From Amycolatopsis benzoatilytica AK 16/65 (GTDB lineage Bacteria; Actinomycetota; Actinomycetes; Mycobacteriales; Pseudonocardiaceae), in assembly GCF_000383915.1 (NCBI RefSeq), contig NZ_KB912942.1, positions 8,326,470 through 8,390,469 of the forward strand: a DNA stretch of 64,000 bases, read 5' to 3'. Made by a program: the position numbers and the translations under genes. Shown here piece after piece: positions 43,200-51,075 of the stretch (position 1 is its first letter; each line of letters starts with the position of its first letter). Below the pieces are notes generated by a model that worked only from the letters and a program-made list of their open reading frames with translations, did not search any database and had not been told where the DNA came from.

Positions 43200-46100
43200 T
43201 CACTCGCCGGCGGCGCGGACCCGGACCGGACTGGCCCGCCGGATGCCGTAGGGCTGCATCCGCGATTCGGCCCGGCGCACGTCCCAGGCCGCGCCGAGCG
43301 AGGTGTAGCTGGTGAGCGCGGCGAGGAACGCCGAACGCGCCTCGTCTAGCCGGCGGTACTCGGCGAGCAGGATCGCAGCGTCCTCGCTGGCCCGGGCGTG
43401 CTTGAGCATCCGGCCGGCCGCTTCGTAGTGCTTCGCCGCGCCCAGGATCGCGTCCGGGTCGGCGGTCACCAGGCCGCGGCAGTGCGCGGTCGCCGCGGTG
43501 TGCGCGGGCGGGGTTTCGTAGCCACGACTGTCGTACCCGCCGGTGTCGCCGAGCAGCCGCAGCGCCTGGAACGCGTGTGCCTGGTCGCCCAGCTGCATCG
43601 CGAGCCGGGCCAGATCGGGCAGCCACTGCTGGCGTGCCGACGGCGGATAGTTCTGCTCCAGCAGCGGCACCAGCGCGGCGAGCGCCGCCCTCGGCTGGCC
43701 TTCCAGCTCGGCCAGCTGGGCGCGCGCGGCGAGCAGGTAGTCGCCGCCGTTCGGTTCGAGCCCGTGCGGGAACTGGTGCCGGGCCGCCGCGTCCAGGTGT
43801 GCGCGAGCCTCTTCGGGCTCGTCCCGGTGGCTCGCGATCAGCGCGCCGACGCCGTGCACCAGCAGGGCGGAACCCGGGCTGCGCAACACATACGACGCGG
43901 TTTCCGCGCCGCCCCGGATCACCGTGTCGAGTTCGGCCCGCGCCTCGCCCCAGCGGCCGCGCCAGTAGTAGTGCACGGCGCCGGCCAGGTGCATTTCGCC
44001 GGGCACTGCCCGCGTCGCGGCCAGCCGCCGCGCGGTGCTGAGGTCGGCGTCGTTGTCGATCCCGTCCAGTACGCCCAGCTCGGACAGATCCGGCTCGGCC
44101 GCCTGGTGATCGGCGGCGAACCGCTCGATGGTGGCGCGCAACGTCTCGTGCCGGCCTCGCCACATCTCGGGCACCCGCGGATCAGCGAGGGTGCGCCCGA
44201 CCTCCGCCGACGCTTCGGCGAATTCGCCGCGCCGGTAGTAGATGTAGGCGAGGATCCAGCGCATTTCCGCGGCCTGTCGGCTGTCTTCGGTCCGCGCGAC
44301 CACCGAGCGCGCTTCCGCTTCCGGCTCCCGGCCGAGCCAGAACAGCAGCCGGGCGAGCGTGGCGGTGAGCGGTTCGCGCGCGCTGGCGGGCAACGCGGTC
44401 TGCTTGACCACCTGCTTGAGCAGATCCACCGCCATCCGCGGCGACTGCGCGGCGACCGTGCCGATGTGCTCGACCAGCCAAGCAGCGACCCACGGATCCA
44501 CCTGTGCGGGTGCGGCGGACAGCTGTTCGGCGACGCGGTCCGGGCCGGCTCCCGCGCGGTCGAGCGCTTCGGCGAGCTGCCGGTGCAGCGCGACGCGCAT
44601 CGCGGCCGGCGTCTTTTCGTACAGCACGCGGCGCAGCAGCGGATGCCGGAAGGCGAGCTGGTCGCCGGACTCGGTGAGCACCCCGGCGGCAAGCGCCTCT
44701 TCGACCGCGCCGACGAGCGCGGTCGGGGCGCGCTCGGTGGCGATCGCGATGTCGGCGAGCGAGAATTCCTTGCCCAGCAACGCCGCCCAGCGCAGCATTT
44801 CGCGGGTGCCGCTGGAGAGGAAGATCAGGTACAGCGTCACCCGAGAGCCGAGCGGAGACGGGATCGAACGGCACGAGGAGCCGTCGATGATCGCGTGCGC
44901 ACCGTCGAGCAGCACCATCGAATTGGCGAGCAGCGTCTCGACGATTTCGACGGCATAGCGGGGATTCCCGGCAGCGTGCGAGAGGAGCAGGGCGAACATC
45001 CGGTCCGGCGGAGCGCCGGTGAGATGGCTCGCGAGCTGGCGGATATCGTTGTGCGGCAACGGTTCCAACTGGAGCAAGGTGGTCGGGCCGGCCGCCAGGT
45101 CCGCGCGCAGTGCTTCGAGTGCGGCGGGCTGGGGCAGCGGCCGGCAGGCGCCGACCAGCAGCAGCGGCAGCCGCCGGGTTTCGCGCGCGAGGTGCCGCCA
45201 CGCCCGCAGCGTCGTTTCGTCGGCCCACTGCAGATCGTCCACGACCAGTGCGAGCGGCCCCTCCGCGCACAGCTGCCGGACCAGCCGGAGGATGCCGTCG
45301 ATCGGGTCCAGGTCCGGGTCTTCGGCCAGCGCGACGGCCAGCTCTGCCCGGCGCAGGTCCGAGGCGCGCGGGTGCACGCCCAAGGCGTCCAGCAGCGGTC
45401 GCAGAGCGAAGCCCTGGTCCAGCGCGTCCGCCGCGGCGAACAGCGCCGAGCAGCCGCTCTCGTGCGCCATCGCGACTGTCTCGGCGAGCAGCGCCGTCCG
45501 GCCGATGCCTGGCTCGCCCTTGACCCAGATCGAGTGCCCGAGCCCGCCGGCGAGCCCCGCGACGGCCTCGCCGATCGCCAGCAGCTCGTTCTCGCGGCCG
45601 ACGAACGAGGCTGGCCGCGGTGGCTGGACCGGCAGCGGGAACCGGGGTACCCGGGTGGCCGGCGTCGGCAGCTTCGGGGCGGACTGACTGGCAGCTTTGC
45701 CGGCGGCGAGCAACCGCTCGTACCGCTCCCGCAGCGCCGGACCCGGTTCGGTGCCGGATGCCTCGACCAGCCGCTCGCGCAGCTCGGTGTAGACAGCGAG
45801 TGCTTCGTGATGGCGGCCGGCATGGTCGAGCGCTCGCATGAGCAGGCCGTGCAACGGCTCTCGGAACGGGTGGTCGGCGGCGAGCTCGCCGAGTTGCGCG
45901 ACGAGCCCGGAGTGGTCGCCGGCGTCCATCGCCAGCTCTGCCCGGCGTTCGACAGTGGCCAGCCGCAGTTCCTCCAGTCGCACCCGCTGAGCGCTCGCGT
46001 ACTGCCCGGAAAGGCATTGCAGCGGCGCGCCGTCCCATTCGGCGAGTGCCGCGTCGAACTGCGTGCGCGCCTCGGCGGGCCGTCCTTCGGCGAGCAGCCG

Positions 46101-46472
46101 GTGGCCGAGGTCGCGCAGCGCGGAGAACCGGTGGACGTCGATCTGGTCGGGGTCCACGCAGAGCGAGTAGCCGGAGCCGGTGGAGGCGATCAGCCGCGAT
46201 TCGGCGCCTTTGCGCCGTCCTGGCTCGAGGACGCGGCGCAGACCGGAGACGTAGGTGTAAATGCTGCCCTGCGCGCTGGCCGGCGGCGAATCGCCCCACA
46301 CCGCGTCGATGAGCGCTTCCCGGGAGACCGTGCGGTTCGCGGCGAGCGCGAGTACCGCGAAGACAGTGCGCCGATGAGCGGAACCGAGGTCGAGCTGCCG
46401 GTCGCCGAGCCAGGCCCGCACCGGTCCGAGCAGCTGGATCTCCGGCGCTGGGACGCCGCCGGATGCCGACAT
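43200..46472 (-). CDS. SARP/AfsR-like regulator with BTAD, AAA domain and TPRs; no LuxR domain
   Basis: 1090 residues, a tandem paralogue of the previous protein: OmpR-like HTH about 10-105 (IQLLGPVRAWLGDRQ), BTAD about 110-255, ATPase from about 290. Walker A reads GEPGIGRT (319-326), with Arg325 in place of the catalytic Lys; codon CGG at 45500-45498 is unambiguous. Walker B (LALVVDDLQWADE) is intact. The TPR region ends YGIRRASPVRVRAAGE where the paralogue continues to its LuxR HTH. ATP use may be altered or lost. Start has GGGAG 5 nt upstream. Transcribed toward, and probably with, the LuxR-bearing paralogue. Confidence 0.92.
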   Translation of the reverse strand: MSASGGVPAPEIQLLGPVRAWLGDRQLDLGSAHRRTVFAVLALAANRTVSREALIDAVWGDSPPASAQGSIYTYVSGLRRVLEPGRRKGAESRLIASTGSGYSLCVDPDQIDVHRFSALRDLGHRLLAEGRPAEARTQFDAALAEWDGAPLQCLSGQYASAQRVRLEELRLATVERRAELAMDAGDHSGLVAQLGELAADHPFREPLHGLLMRALDHAGRHHEALAVYTELRERLVEASGTEPGPALRERYERLLAAGKAASQSAPKLPTPATRVPRFPLPVQPPRPASFVGRENELLAIGEAVAGLAGGLGHSIWVKGEPGIGRTALLAETVAMAHESGCSALFAAADALDQGFALRPLLDALGVHPRASDLRRAELAVALAEDPDLDPIDGILRLVRQLCAEGPLALVVDDLQWADETTLRAWRHLARETRRLPLLLVGACRPLPQPAALEALRADLAAGPTTLLQLEPLPHNDIRQLASHLTGAPPDRMFALLLSHAAGNPRYAVEIVETLLANSMVLLDGAHAIIDGSSCRSIPSPLGSRVTLYLIFLSSGTREMLRWAALLGKEFSLADIAIATERAPTALVGAVEEALAAGVLTESGDQLAFRHPLLRRVLYEKTPAAMRVALHRQLAEALDRAGAGPDRVAEQLSAAPAQVDPWVAAWLVEHIGTVAAQSPRMAVDLLKQVVKQTALPASAREPLTATLARLLFWLGREPEAEARSVVARTEDSRQAAEMRWILAYIYYRRGEFAEASAEVGRTLADPRVPEMWRGRHETLRATIERFAADHQAAEPDLSELGVLDGIDNDADLSTARRLAATRAVPGEMHLAGAVHYYWRGRWGEARAELDTVIRGGAETASYVLRSPGSALLVHGVGALIASHRDEPEEARAHLDAAARHQFPHGLEPNGGDYLLAARAQLAELEGQPRAALAALVPLLEQNYPPSARQQWLPDLARLAMQLGDQAHAFQALRLLGDTGGYDSRGYETPPAHTAATAHCRGLVTADPDAILGAAKHYEAAGRMLKHARASEDAAILLAEYRRLDEARSAFLAALTSYTSLGAAWDVRRAESRMQPYGIRRASPVRVRAAGE

Positions 46473-46867
46473 CGGTCTCCCTTCACGCGCTGACTGTTCG
46501 TCACACGCCGGACGCCACTGGTGAGCTTACGCCGAAAAGGTGACGTACCGGGACTGGCAGAGGTTGCTTTCCGCCGTCTTGTCCAGCGAATTGTCCGGTG
46601 GACACGGGTCGCGGCAGTGACCGGCCCGTGAACGCCGGGCAAACCGCGCGGCCGCCCCGGCAGGCACACCTGTCAGACAAAGGGGCAGCTCCGGTTTCCG
46701 CTGGCGAATCGGTGCGGCAGCCTCGGATTGGGACCCGCGCGCACCCGCGCGCGGACTCCGAAACCGTCCCGCGGTTGCTGTCGCACTGGTCCGGACCTGC
46801 GCAGGGTCTGGCCCGAGGCCGCCGCGCCGGTGCCGGAAGTCCCTGGTCGGACAGTGAGGAAGAGGCA
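46473..46867. other. Divergent promoter region between SARP and WXG100 genes
   Basis: 395 bp separating the SARP gene from the WXG100 genes on the other strand. It contains a short perfect dyad TGTCC-GGT-GGACA (46592-46604) preceded by another TTGTCC, a possible regulator site. Open plus-strand frame from 46598 runs into the WXG100 gene but has no good start and poor codon bias before 46868. Confidence 0.55.
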
Positions 46868-47137
46868 TTGGACCCGGTCGGAGCCCAGCCCGGCGAGGCT
46901 GCCCGGTTCGCGGCGGCGATCGACGCCGCGAACTCCTGCTTCGGTGAGGTCAACAGCGAGATGGCGGCGCTGCAGGCGTCCTGGCGCGGCGAGGCGTCCG
47001 CCCGGTTCGGCCAGGCGATGAACGACTGGGAGCAGCAGTTCGATCGCATTCTGGGCAGTCTGGCAGACCTGGTGCAGGTCGCGCACGCCGCCACGAATCG
47101 CTCAGATGAGCGCGCGAGATGCGCTGGCCGCCGATGA
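46868..47137 (+). CDS. WXG100-family (ESAT-6-like) small secreted protein
   Basis: About 89 residues in a helix-turn-helix hairpin with the WXG turn at W39-R-G41 (LQASWRGEASARF), the fold of ESX/type VII substrates. Helix 1 starts after a short Asp/Pro N terminus. The start is a TTG at 46868 preceded by GAGGAAGAGG; longer frames upstream look noncoding. The stop overlaps the second small gene by ATGA, and such pairs commonly form heterodimers. The C terminus lacks an obvious YxxxD/E export signal. No EccC, EccD or other secretion genes are in the window. Confidence 0.75.
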   Translation: MDPVGAQPGEAARFAAAIDAANSCFGEVNSEMAALQASWRGEASARFGQAMNDWEQQFDRILGSLADLVQVAHAATNRSDERARCAGRR

Positions 47138-47400
47138 GCGGCCTCGATCCCGGCTTCGGCCCGGCCGCCGAGGTGCTGGCCCGGCTGCGCGGCACGACCG
47201 GCGACCTCGGCGCGGTGCTCGCCGAACTGGAGTCGGCGGTGGAGCCGGGCGTGGCGGACTGGCCGGTCGAGGCCCAGGCCCGCTACCGGGCCGCCAAGCG
47301 GGAGTGGACCGCCGCGCTGGAACTGATGCCCGGTTGTCTGGACCGGGCCGCCGAAGCGTTCCGCGAGATCGCCGCCGAAGAGCCGGATATAGGCAGCTGA
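47134..47400 (+). CDS. WXG100-like partner protein lacking canonical WXG
   Basis: 88 residues, two helices around W43-P-V (EPGVADWPVEAQARY), with the Trp kept but the Gly of WXG replaced. It overlaps the first WXG100 gene by ATGA. The pairing suggests an ESX-type heterodimer (one partner often has a divergent turn). The acidic tail EEPDIGS carries no clear export motif. It ends 109 bp before the LuxR gene on the same strand. Confidence 0.7.
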   Translation: MSGLDPGFGPAAEVLARLRGTTGDLGAVLAELESAVEPGVADWPVEAQARYRAAKREWTAALELMPGCLDRAAEAFREIAAEEPDIGS

Positions 47401-47509
47401 CCTGCGCAAACCCCGAGATTCTTCAGAACTCTTCACGGGCGTGCGAGAAAACGTGAAGTCTCGCCCGACACACTGCGTGCAGACGTTGTCGAGGGGCGTA
47501 GGAGTTGCC

Positions 47510-48136
47510 GTGAAGCTGGTCAAGGTCGCAGTGCTGGCGTCGGACCCGATCACCCGGGCGGGCGCGACGAGCCTCCTCGGGTCCCGCCCGGAGCTGGTGC
47601 TGGTCGCGCCGGACGCGGCGGACGTCGTCCTGGTGATGGAGGAGCACGTCACCGACCGGGTGCTCTCGCAGGTCCGGGAACTGGGCAAGCTGTCGGAGCA
47701 GCCGGCCGGGCCGCACCTGGTGATCGTCGTCGACCACTTTCGCGAAAGCGACCTGATGTCTGCCGTGGAGTGCGGCGTCGTCGCGATTCTGCCGCGGCGG
47801 GAGACCGGCGGTGCCGAGCTGGTGTCGGCGGTGCTGTCCGCCGGCGACGGCACCGCGACCCTGCCGCCGCGACTGCAGGGCGCGCTGCTTTCGCAGGTCC
47901 AGCGGATGCGCCGGGACGTACTGGAGCCGAACGGCCTCACCCTGTCCGGCCTCGCGTCTCGCGAATGCGACGTGCTGCGGCTGGTCGCGGAGGGCTACGG
48001 CACCGAAGAGATCGCCGCGAAGCTCTGTTACTCGGAGCGGACCGTGAAGAACGTGCTGTACGGCTTGATGACCCGGTGCGGCCTGAACAACCGTGCGCAC
48101 GCGGTCGCCTACGCCCTGCGTGCCGGTGCCATCTAG
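47510..48136 (+). CDS. LuxR-family regulator with degenerate receiver-like domain (paralogue)
   Basis: 208 residues; the HTH core [13 protein letters not shown] and the end [13 protein letters not shown] match the 35747 protein almost word for word. The receiver-like half [20 protein letters not shown] lacks the phosphoacceptor Asp (site reads DVVLVMEEH, about 38-46). Start GTG 47510 has TAGGAG 6 nt upstream. It follows the WXG100 pair and precedes an amidase. Signalling input is unknown; ligand or partner binding by the N-terminal fold is possible. Confidence 0.88.
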   Translation: MKLVKVAVLASDPITRAGATSLLGSRPELVLVAPDAADVVLVMEEHVTDRVLSQVRELGKLSEQPAGPHLVIVVDHFRESDLMSAVECGVVAILPRRETGGAELVSAVLSAGDGTATLPPRLQGALLSQVQRMRRDVLEPNGLTLSGLASRECDVLRLVAEGYGTEEIAAKLCYSERTVKNVLYGLMTRCGLNNRAHAVAYALRAGAI

Positions 48137-48162
48137 GCAGTAGTTGGCTTTATGGTCCTGAC

Positions 48163-49485
48163 ATGGTGCAGACGGCGGTAGAGATCGCTCGCGGCGTGCG
48201 AGCAGGGGAGCTGGACCCGGTCCAGGTGACCGAGGAAGCCCTGGCCAGGATCGCAGCCGCGGACGGCGTCGTAGGCGCCTTCCGGCGAGTGCGAGCAGCC
48301 GAAGCCCGAGCGGAGGCCGCCGAACTGGCCGCGCGCCCGGATCTGGCCTCGCTGCCGCTGGCCGGCGTCCCGGTAGCGGTCAAGGACGTCACCGAGGTGG
48401 CCGGCGAATACGCCGGCTGGGGCTCGACTGCGGGCCCCCGTACGCCCGCCGCCGAGGACGGGCTCATCGCCGCCCGCCTGCGCGCCGCCGGCGCGGTGAT
48501 CGTCGGCCTGACCCGGGTGCCGGAGCTGTGCATCTTCCCGAGCAGCGACGACCCGGACGGCATCGCCCGCAACCCCGGCAACCCGACCTACACCGCAGGC
48601 GGCTCGTCCGGCGGAAGCGCCGCGGCCGTCGCGGCCGGCCTGGTCCCCGTCGCGCACGGCACGGACGGACTGGGTTCGATCCGCCTCCCCGCGGCGATGT
48701 GCGGAATCGTCGGCCTGAAGCCCGGCCGAGGCGTCATCAAGGAGCAGGAAGCCGGCTGGTTCGGCCTCTCCACGCACGGTCCGCTTGCCACGACCACCGC
48801 GGACGCCGCGCTGCTTCTCTCCGTGCTGGCAGACCGTCCGGAATGGACGGAGGTGGCCGAGCCGTCCCGGCAGCGAATCGCCGTCTCCACTCAGGTCCCG
48901 TTCACCCGCGCCCCGCTGCCCCGGTCGCTGCGCGCCGCCGTGGACCAAGCGGCCGGGCTGCTGCGCACCGCCGGACACACGGTGGCCCCGGCGACCCCGG
49001 CGTACCCGATCCGCGCACTGGGCGGCCTGGTCGCCCGCTGGTTCGCCGGACCGGCCGAGCAAGCTGCCGGCACGTTCGACCTCTCGCGGCTGCAACCCCG
49101 CACCCGACGGCACGTGCGGATCGGGCGGTTGACCGCACGCCTCGTGACGGACCGTGCACAAGACGAATGGACAGCGATCGCGGAGCAGTTCTTCGAGACG
49201 CACGACGTGCTGGTGACGCCGACGCTGGCGACGCTCCCGCTGAAAGCCCAGCGGTGGCATCAGAAGCCCTGGCTGACGAACGCCGTGCCGTCATCGCGCG
49301 TGGCGTCGTTCACCGGCCCGTGGAACCTGGCCGGCTATCCGGCGATGTCGGTGCCGATCTACCGGGAACCAGTGCACGGGCTTGCGATGTGCGTGCAGCT
49401 GATCGCGAGGCCCGGGGGAGAAGCCGTACTGCTCGGTTTGGCAGCGGAGCTGGAGGCGGCCAATCCGTGGCCGCGAACGGCGTGA
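48163..49485 (+). CDS. Amidase signature (AS) family hydrolase
   Basis: 440 residues with the AS catalytic set: Lys74 (VAVKDV), cis-Ser149 ([11 protein letters not shown]) and nucleophile Ser172 ([10 protein letters not shown], where the usual DxGGSIR has Leu for one Gly). The N-terminal part starts [19 protein letters not shown]. The family cleaves amides such as acylamides, indoleacetamide, urea derivatives or glutamyl-tRNA; the Gly-rich core does not fix the substrate. Length is typical. It starts 27 bp after the LuxR stop; co-transcription is possible. Confidence 0.87.
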   Translation: MVQTAVEIARGVRAGELDPVQVTEEALARIAAADGVVGAFRRVRAAEARAEAAELAARPDLASLPLAGVPVAVKDVTEVAGEYAGWGSTAGPRTPAAEDGLIAARLRAAGAVIVGLTRVPELCIFPSSDDPDGIARNPGNPTYTAGGSSGGSAAAVAAGLVPVAHGTDGLGSIRLPAAMCGIVGLKPGRGVIKEQEAGWFGLSTHGPLATTTADAALLLSVLADRPEWTEVAEPSRQRIAVSTQVPFTRAPLPRSLRAAVDQAAGLLRTAGHTVAPATPAYPIRALGGLVARWFAGPAEQAAGTFDLSRLQPRTRRHVRIGRLTARLVTDRAQDEWTAIAEQFFETHDVLVTPTLATLPLKAQRWHQKPWLTNAVPSSRVASFTGPWNLAGYPAMSVPIYREPVHGLAMCVQLIARPGGEAVLLGLAAELEAANPWPRTA

Positions 49486-49526
49486 CTTGACCGGCTGTTT
49501 CACCCGCCGAGTCGGTCCGGCTGACC

Positions 49527-49581
49527 TGCCGTGAAGGGCCCCTTGAGGGAATCTGATTCCCTCAAGGGGCCCTTCACGGAC
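49527..49581. repeat. 55-bp dispersed palindrome, copy 6 (perfect core)
   Basis: Perfect 23-bp arms (49531-49553 and 49555-49577) around a single T, between the convergent amidase and DivIVA-like genes. The centre differs from copy 3 (ATCTGAT against ATCCAAG), lengthening the stem. Confidence 0.93.
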
Positions 49582-49599
49582 ATCAAGGCGGGGCGAGTC

Positions 49600-50955
49600 T
49601 CAGGCGCGCGGCTTGCCCGCGGTCTGCGGCTGGGCTGCCTTGCCCGCTGCCCGGTTGCCGTTCGTTCCGCTGTCCGCCGGTCCGCTGTGGGCCGACGTGC
49701 TGTTGCCTGCGGCCCCATTGCCAGACGTGCTGCTGGCCGACGTGCTGTTGCCGGCCGCCTTGGCCGCTGAGTCGGTGCCTGCTGCGTTCGTCGAGGTCGG
49801 CTTGGGCTTCGGCGAAGGCGCATTTGCCGGGGCAGCCGCGCCAGTCGTGCCCGCCGGGGTCGCTGGAGCAGGCGTGTCCTTCTTCTCCGCACCAGCCGGA
49901 GCCGCCGCGGTCGAGTCCTTCTTCTCCGTGGCAGCCGGAGCGGCGGCGGCCGAGTCCTTCTTCTGCGCGGCCGTCGAGCCCGAACCCGCCGACGCCCCCG
50001 CAACACTGGCCGGCGAAGGATCCGGATTGGCCGGGTCGTCCCCGCCCACCAGCTTCGACGCCACCGGCAACACCGACTCCGCCGGCATCGACGTCAGCAG
50101 CCCTTCGCTGCGGCTGAGCACCTCGTCCGCCATCGCCAGGTTCTTCCGGGCCTGTTCGCGGATCTCCGCGAGCCGTTCGACCTTCCGGGTGGCAGCTGTG
50201 GTGCGCTGGGCCGCCTGCGTGGTCGCCTCGTCCAGGCGGCGCTTCGCCTCGGTCGTCGCTTCCTCGACGCGCCGGGACGCCTCCGCGGTCGCTTCCGCGA
50301 TGCGGCGTTCGGCCTGGTTCTTGCTGGCCGTGCGCTGGTCGGCGATCAGCTTCTCGTGCGCGGAGCGCTCGGCGGTGATCTTCGAGTCGAAGTCGCGCTC
50401 GATCTTGCGCCGCTTGCGCTCGGCCTCGTTGTCGAGGAGTTCCCGGCGCTGTGCCGCCTCGACGGTCAAGCGCTGGACTTCGGCGCGGGTTTCCTTCAGC
50501 GCCGCCTCGTGCTCCGAGTGCAGTGCCTCCGCCTGCTTGTCCAGCTCCTCGACCAGCCGGTGGTAGCGCTCGCGCAGCTTCGTGGACGCCTCGGTGGAGG
50601 ACGCCCAGTGCTTCTCGGCCGCCACCTGCGCGCGCTTGGTGATCTCGTCCGCGCGCGCGTGCGCCAGCGTGACCGTGCGCTGCATCCGCTCGTCGAGGTC
50701 CTCGAGCCGCTCCGGCGGCTTCATCAGCTCCTCGACGCGGGCCTTCAGCTTGGCGTTCTCGCCGCGCGCCGCCTCCAGCTCGCGCGACAGGGTGGTCACC
50801 TGGGTCGCCGCCGCGTCGCGGTCGGTCATCAGCCGGTGCAGCTGACCCTCGAGGTGGTCGAGGTACTGCCGCACCTCGTTGCGGTCGAAGCCGCGCCAGG
50901 CTTCGGTGTATTCGCGCCGCAGCGGGAGGAGGCCGTTGTCTCGCTCGGGAACCAT
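49600..50955 (-). CDS. DivIVA/Wag31-like coiled-coil protein with low-complexity tail
   Basis: 451 residues: N-terminal DivIVA-type motif (LRREYTEAWRGFDRNEVRQY, about 12-31), a long coiled coil (about 35-270, heptads such as LEAARGENAKLKARVEEL), and a C-terminal 160-residue Ala/Ser/Thr/Lys-rich region (repeating AAAPAxxEKKDS). DivIVA-domain proteins sense membrane curvature and organise polar growth or division in actinomycetes. This one has a longer coiled coil and tail than Wag31 and no Ser/Thr kinase nearby. Start at 50955 (ATG) or GTG at 50961. Disordered tail may vary in length by slippage. Confidence 0.78.
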   Translation of the reverse strand: MVPERDNGLLPLRREYTEAWRGFDRNEVRQYLDHLEGQLHRLMTDRDAAATQVTTLSRELEAARGENAKLKARVEELMKPPERLEDLDERMQRTVTLAHARADEITKRAQVAAEKHWASSTEASTKLRERYHRLVEELDKQAEALHSEHEAALKETRAEVQRLTVEAAQRRELLDNEAERKRRKIERDFDSKITAERSAHEKLIADQRTASKNQAERRIAEATAEASRRVEEATTEAKRRLDEATTQAAQRTTAATRKVERLAEIREQARKNLAMADEVLSRSEGLLTSMPAESVLPVASKLVGGDDPANPDPSPASVAGASAGSGSTAAQKKDSAAAAPAATEKKDSTAAAPAGAEKKDTPAPATPAGTTGAAAPANAPSPKPKPTSTNAAGTDSAAKAAGNSTSASSTSGNGAAGNSTSAHSGPADSGTNGNRAAGKAAQPQTAGKPRA

Positions 50956-51075
50956 GCCCACGACCGTACCCGCGCACCTGCGGTCCGTGCCGCCAGGAGT
51001 GGTGAATCACCACCCCGGGCCGGCTCCTGGCGCCGAACTCGCCTGAACGGCCTCACCCGCCGGGCGCGACGGTGA

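Noticed and set aside
46868..47400. Complete type VII secretion locus
   Set aside because: Only WXG100-like genes are visible; no EccC/FtsK-type ATPase, EccB/D/E or mycosin.
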